NCBI GenBank assembly: GCA_038247555.1
Contig: JBBRUT010000040.1
Location: 1 to 25,009, forward strand
Direction of reading: 5' to 3'
Source: JAHBXL01 sp038247555
Lineage (GTDB): Bacteria > Planctomycetota > Phycisphaerae > Phycisphaerales > UBA1924
Length of the DNA: 25,009 nt
In this document: piece by piece, positions 21,829-25,009 of the stretch
Layout: every line of letters starts with the position of its first letter
Position numbering within the stretch: position 1 is the first letter of the stretch
Notes under the pieces: generated by a model
Told to the model about the DNA's origin: nothing
Databases searched by the model: none
What the model saw: only the letters and a program-made list of their open reading frames with translations
Translations under genes and position numbers: made by a program

Positions 21829-24775
21829 GAACAGATTCTCCGTGAGCGTCGAGCGTGCGTGTATCGGCGGGTTTGAGGCTGACCTCGCTGGGTGAGTGCG
21901 GAGGCGAGTAGATGCGGAGCACCTCGACGCCGCGATCGCGGAGCGGGGCGGTGCGCTCCCAGAGCGCGGGCTCGAAGGCATCGCTGGAGAGCAAGATGGC
22001 ATCGGGAGCGAGGAGGTCGAGGGCGTGATCGGGGTGCACCACGGGGAGGCCGAAGGCGTGTTGGCCGGGGCGGGCGGCATCGTCGAGGAAGCCGACGAAG
22101 GGTGAACCGCCGACGGGCGCCCACAGCGCGGGATTGAAGATCTGCGCGAAGCGGCGGGTGTGGCGGCCGGCGGGGTAGATGGCGATGCGGGAGCGGCCCC
22201 GGGCGACCGCAGCGCGGAGAAGATCGAGCACGCGCGCGGCCAGAGCATCCTGGCGCAGATGCGGTGAGACGGCGACACCCAGGCCCGCGGCTCGCCATGC
22301 GCGGATGTCGGCGGCGGGGACAGGCTCAGCATGCGAAGACCCGATGAGGACGGCATCGCAACCGGGCGCGGGTGCATTGAGCGCGATGCTGCGGTAGCCG
22401 GCGCTTTGGAGCAGGCGCGTGCACCAGGCATCCGCACCTGCGGGGTCAGAAGCCGAACCGCCCTTGTTCCAGCGCCAGAGGTCGACAGGATGGAGGCCGG
22501 TGTCAGTCGGCTTGGGATCGATCGGGCGGGCAAGCGCGGCGGAGAATATCCGGGCGTAGGCATCGGCGGTGGCAGAGATGCTCAGGCCGCTGGCAGAGAG
22601 TGTGTGCCAGGCGCGCTGCTTCATGGCGGCGAGGGCGGGTCGATCGGCGTGGAGCGCGGCGAGCTTTGCGGCCATCTGCTGCATGTCGCCGACGGGGACG
22701 GCGATGCCGTTGTCGCCGTCGCGCACCCACTCGGCGACGCCGGAGCGGACGGCGGTGACGACGGGCACGACGCCCTGGCCCATCGCCTCGAGCATGACGA
22801 CACTGGTGCCTTCGTATGCGCTGACGAGCACACAGGCATCCATCGCGGGGAGGAATTGCTCAACCCATGCGGGGCTGCGGCGACCGTGGAAGATGACACG
22901 GGTGTGGGTGTGCGTGCGCTGGGCGAGGCGGGCACGCCATAATGCAAGATCGGGCCCATCGCCGACGAGGTGCAGTTCGCATGGTGTGGCACGCAGCTCG
23001 AGTTCATCAAGGAGAAGGAGCAGGTCGGTGATGCGCTTCTGCTCTTCGACCATGCGGCCGATGTAGGCCAGGCGCAGCGGCTCGTAGGACTCGCGGCCTC
23101 CGGAGCCGGGGATGCGCTGCCAGAGTTCGGTTGCGACGGGCACACCGTAGACGATCTGCTCGACTGGGCGCCCACCGCCATCCCCCCTCGCCGCGAGGGG
23201 CGCGAGCCACTGCATGCAGGCCGCGCTGACGCCAACGGCGGCGGACCAGGTGTCGTAGGTGCTGGCGAGGCTGCGGTAGTAGTCGTCATCGGCGTGGGCG
23301 ATGGCGACGGTGCGAATGCCGCGGGGTCGGAGCAGTGCTGCGGCCATGAAGCAGGCGTCGTTGTAGTTGGGGAGGATGATGTCGGGGGCGAGGGACTCGA
23401 GAGCGGTTCGGATGGTCTCGATGCGCTGGTGGTGGTCGGCGAGGGGATCGATGACGCAGAGGTCGACACCGGGGGCGGCGGCGGGATCGAAGTCGGGGGA
23501 CTTCCAGCCGCCCGGCTCCATCGCGACGATGAGGGTGCGGAACTCGAAGCCGAGTTGCTGCTCGCGCTGCGCAAACTCGCGGGACATTCGCAGGGACCAG
23601 GTCATGACGCCGCCGATGGGGGTGGAATCGGTGGTGACGCAGGAAACCACACGGCGGACGCCTTGGGGGCGGGGCCGGCCTGCATCGTGCGCCAGCGTGA
23701 TGCGCTCGATCGAAGGGAGCTCGCGCTTGCGGCCGGGGCCGCCGCCAAGCTCGCCCTTGAGCAGCGAGACGATTGCCGCGGCCACTCTGGCCGCGGGCTG
23801 GTCGGCGGGCGCGGGGCCGGAGGTGTGCATGCGCGCGAACGCTCGGGCCTGGCGGCGGCAGTCGGCTTCATCGGGAGCGTAAAGACGATTGAGGAACTGG
23901 GTGAGGTTGTCGTCGGTGGAATCGCGGCCGCGGAACGTGTCAATCGCTTCTTGCCAGAGCGGACCATCGTGCGGGTGGAGGATGGCGGCTGGGCGTCGGG
24001 CGGCCATCGCCTCAAGCAAGAGCGTGGAGGGCGTGGTGAAGACGGCGCTGCAATCGGCGAGGGAATCGCGGAGGGGGCGGGTGTCGTTGGTAACGCCGAG
24101 CTCATCATCGAGACCGGCGGTGAGCCGCCAGAGGATGCGGTTGTTCCAGCACGTGAGTGATGCGGCGGCGCGAACGGCGCGGAGGGCATCGAGCAGCCGC
24201 TGGTGTTCGGCCGCATCAAACGCGGGGCGGCGGGCGGTGGCGATGAGGAGATTGGGCTGCCTGGGGAGGGGGAGTGGCCGTGGGAAGGCCGCGGCGATGC
24301 GGGGGAGACCGGTGGCGATCGCGACGTTGCCCCAGGACCAGAGCTTGGCGCGATCGGTCTCGCCTGCGCAGGCGATGGCATCGACCGGCGCGGGGCGGAG
24401 GAACTGGGGCGGTGCATCGGGGTTGGCGAAGGTGTTTCGGTACTCGACGACGCCGTCCATCATCAGGAGCGTGGGGACGTTCCGGGCGCGCGCCCAGCGG
24501 AGCGCGGCGAGGGAGAGCGGGGACTCGCAATCCTTTATGGCGATGAGGCCGACGCGGGCGTGGTCGATCTCATCGAGCTCCCACTCGTTGATGCGGATGA
24601 CGCGGACGCTTTGGGCAGCGAGCGCGGCATCGACGCCGGGGAAGTGATCCGGCTGGGCCGCGTACTGGACGATCGCGACGACCGGCGGAGCGGAGGACTG
24701 TGTTCGCGGGTCGGCGGTGGGCACAACTGGATCCTGGCTCGAAGGCCTTGCCCGGGAAGGGATACCCCCCCACAT
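21809..24775 (-). CDS. Large glycosyltransferase: N-terminal GT-like domain, GT4 domain, Rossmann-like module
   Basis: A 988-residue protein, first in the five-gene operon. Residues about 30-340 look like a GT-B-type or capsule-synthesis domain (VVAIVQYAAQPDHFPG, MMDGVVEYRNTF, LLEAMAARRPAAILHPHDG). Residues about 375-750 are a clear GT4 domain: PIGGVMTWSLRM near its start, AYIGRMVEEQKR, LVGDGPD, and YEGTSVVMLEAMGQG with E655/E663 as the EX7E pair. A linker with an extra SSH loop leads to a C-terminal module (about 844-958) with AIYPAGRHT, GFLDD, LPVVHP, DAILLSSD and VEVLRIY. No membrane helices are seen. The start is uncertain: ATG 24775 is followed by seven G, and GTG 24724 with AGGA 7 bases ahead is a good alternative. 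Its 3' end overlaps the TylF gene. Confidence 0.82.
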   Translation of the reverse strand: MWGGIPSRARPSSQDPVVPTADPRTQSSAPPVVAIVQYAAQPDHFPGVDAALAAQSVRVIRINEWELDEIDHARVGLIAIKDCESPLSLAALRWARARNVPTLLMMDGVVEYRNTFANPDAPPQFLRPAPVDAIACAGETDRAKLWSWGNVAIATGLPRIAAAFPRPLPLPRQPNLLIATARRPAFDAAEHQRLLDALRAVRAAASLTCWNNRILWRLTAGLDDELGVTNDTRPLRDSLADCSAVFTTPSTLLLEAMAARRPAAILHPHDGPLWQEAIDTFRGRDSTDDNLTQFLNRLYAPDEADCRRQARAFARMHTSGPAPADQPAARVAAAIVSLLKGELGGGPGRKRELPSIERITLAHDAGRPRPQGVRRVVSCVTTDSTPIGGVMTWSLRMSREFAQREQQLGFEFRTLIVAMEPGGWKSPDFDPAAAPGVDLCVIDPLADHHQRIETIRTALESLAPDIILPNYNDACFMAAALLRPRGIRTVAIAHADDDYYRSLASTYDTWSAAVGVSAACMQWLAPLAARGDGGGRPVEQIVYGVPVATELWQRIPGSGGRESYEPLRLAYIGRMVEEQKRITDLLLLLDELELRATPCELHLVGDGPDLALWRARLAQRTHTHTRVIFHGRRSPAWVEQFLPAMDACVLVSAYEGTSVVMLEAMGQGVVPVVTAVRSGVAEWVRDGDNGIAVPVGDMQQMAAKLAALHADRPALAAMKQRAWHTLSASGLSISATADAYARIFSAALARPIDPKPTDTGLHPVDLWRWNKGGSASDPAGADAWCTRLLQSAGYRSIALNAPAPGCDAVLIGSSHAEPVPAADIRAWRAAGLGVAVSPHLRQDALAARVLDLLRAAVARGRSRIAIYPAGRHTRRFAQIFNPALWAPVGGSPFVGFLDDAARPGQHAFGLPVVHPDHALDLLAPDAILLSSDAFEPALWERTAPLRDRGVEVLRIYSPPHSPSEVSLKPADTRTLDAHGESVHAHRAR

Positions 24776-25009
24776 TCTCCCCCCTGCTCCAACCGCCTGT
24801 CGTTGCACTCGTGTGGCGGGAGAGGCAGGAGAGCGCGCACCTTCTCCTGTTGGGCGTAGGGAAGGAAGGTCCGCATCGGGTTATCGACCTGCGCAGGCCG
24901 CGGCCACCAAAACTGGGCCGTGGTGAGCGCTGCGGACCGATTCACCGTTATGCGATTTGCCCGAATCAGTGACTTGGCCAAGGCGAAGAAGCCCGGCCAC
25001 TCGGCACCC
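24776..25009. other. Upstream region of the glycan operon
   Basis: No convincing gene is seen in the last 234 bases. On the minus strand this is the leader and promoter region of the five-gene operon. A purine-rich stretch (GGAG and a G run) lies just before ATG 24775. I find no promoter pair with acceptable spacing. Confidence 0.45.

Noticed and set aside
24535..24981. Minus-strand open frame reading into the operon leader
   Set aside because: It overlaps the large glycosyltransferase in a different frame, and its composition and lack of motifs suggest a non-coding frame.

Overview
The window is a high-GC bacterial chromosome segment that most resembles a planctomycete, probably of the Phycisphaerae. 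The taxonomic call is inference. It rests on two adjacent divergent clpP genes, a membrane protein ending in a planctomycete-type pseudopilin module of the H-X9-DG family, a futalosine-route menaquinone gene, frequent GTG/TTG starts, and Ala/Pro/Gly-rich linkers in otherwise ordinary proteins. I see no rRNA, tRNA, CRISPR array, transposase, phage gene or integration site.

Layout. 177-578 (+): a stand-alone response-regulator receiver. 599-1855 (-): a two-gene clpP operon, whose downstream copy has Asn where the catalytic Asp should be. 2268-3050 (+): a calcineurin-like metallophosphatase. 3134-6693 (+): yidC followed by mutY. 6596-7285 (-): a DUF4190/pseudopilin-like membrane protein whose 3' end overlaps mutY. 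7441-7529: noncoding tandem repeats and a palindrome. 7532-13098 (-): a tightly packed type IV pilus/type II secretion operon, pilM-pilN-pilO-(PilP/GspC-like)-pilB. 13294-14022 (-): futalosine hydrolase. 14209-16134 (+): a periplasmic adaptor with a very long coiled coil and no pump beside it. 16202-17380 (+): a GT4 glycosyltransferase. 17414-24775 (-): a five-gene operon for glycan or small-molecule modification.

The last operon is the most interesting part. In transcription order it encodes a 988-residue protein with a glycosyltransferase-like N-terminal region and a GT4 domain, a TylF-type O-methyltransferase, a sulfotransferase, a class I methyltransferase, and a methyltransferase fused to a nucleotide-sugar-transferase-like domain. 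Three of the five proteins end in the same ~100-residue Rossmann-like module, with a GAGKHT-type loop, an LDD strand end, a [IVL]PV strand, DA[VI][IL]xSSD and a final [LT]xIY strand. One accessory module attached to three unrelated catalytic domains in a single operon suggests a shared ligand, carrier or docking function. I do not recognise this as a described system.

The pilus operon probably builds the inner-membrane alignment complex (PilM cytoplasmic actin-like protein, PilN/PilO bitopic proteins, a PilP/GspC-like protein) together with its assembly ATPase. No secretin, platform protein, prepilin peptidase or canonical major pilin lies in the window. The remaining genes are mostly housekeeping: proteolysis, membrane protein insertion, A:G mismatch repair and menaquinone synthesis.
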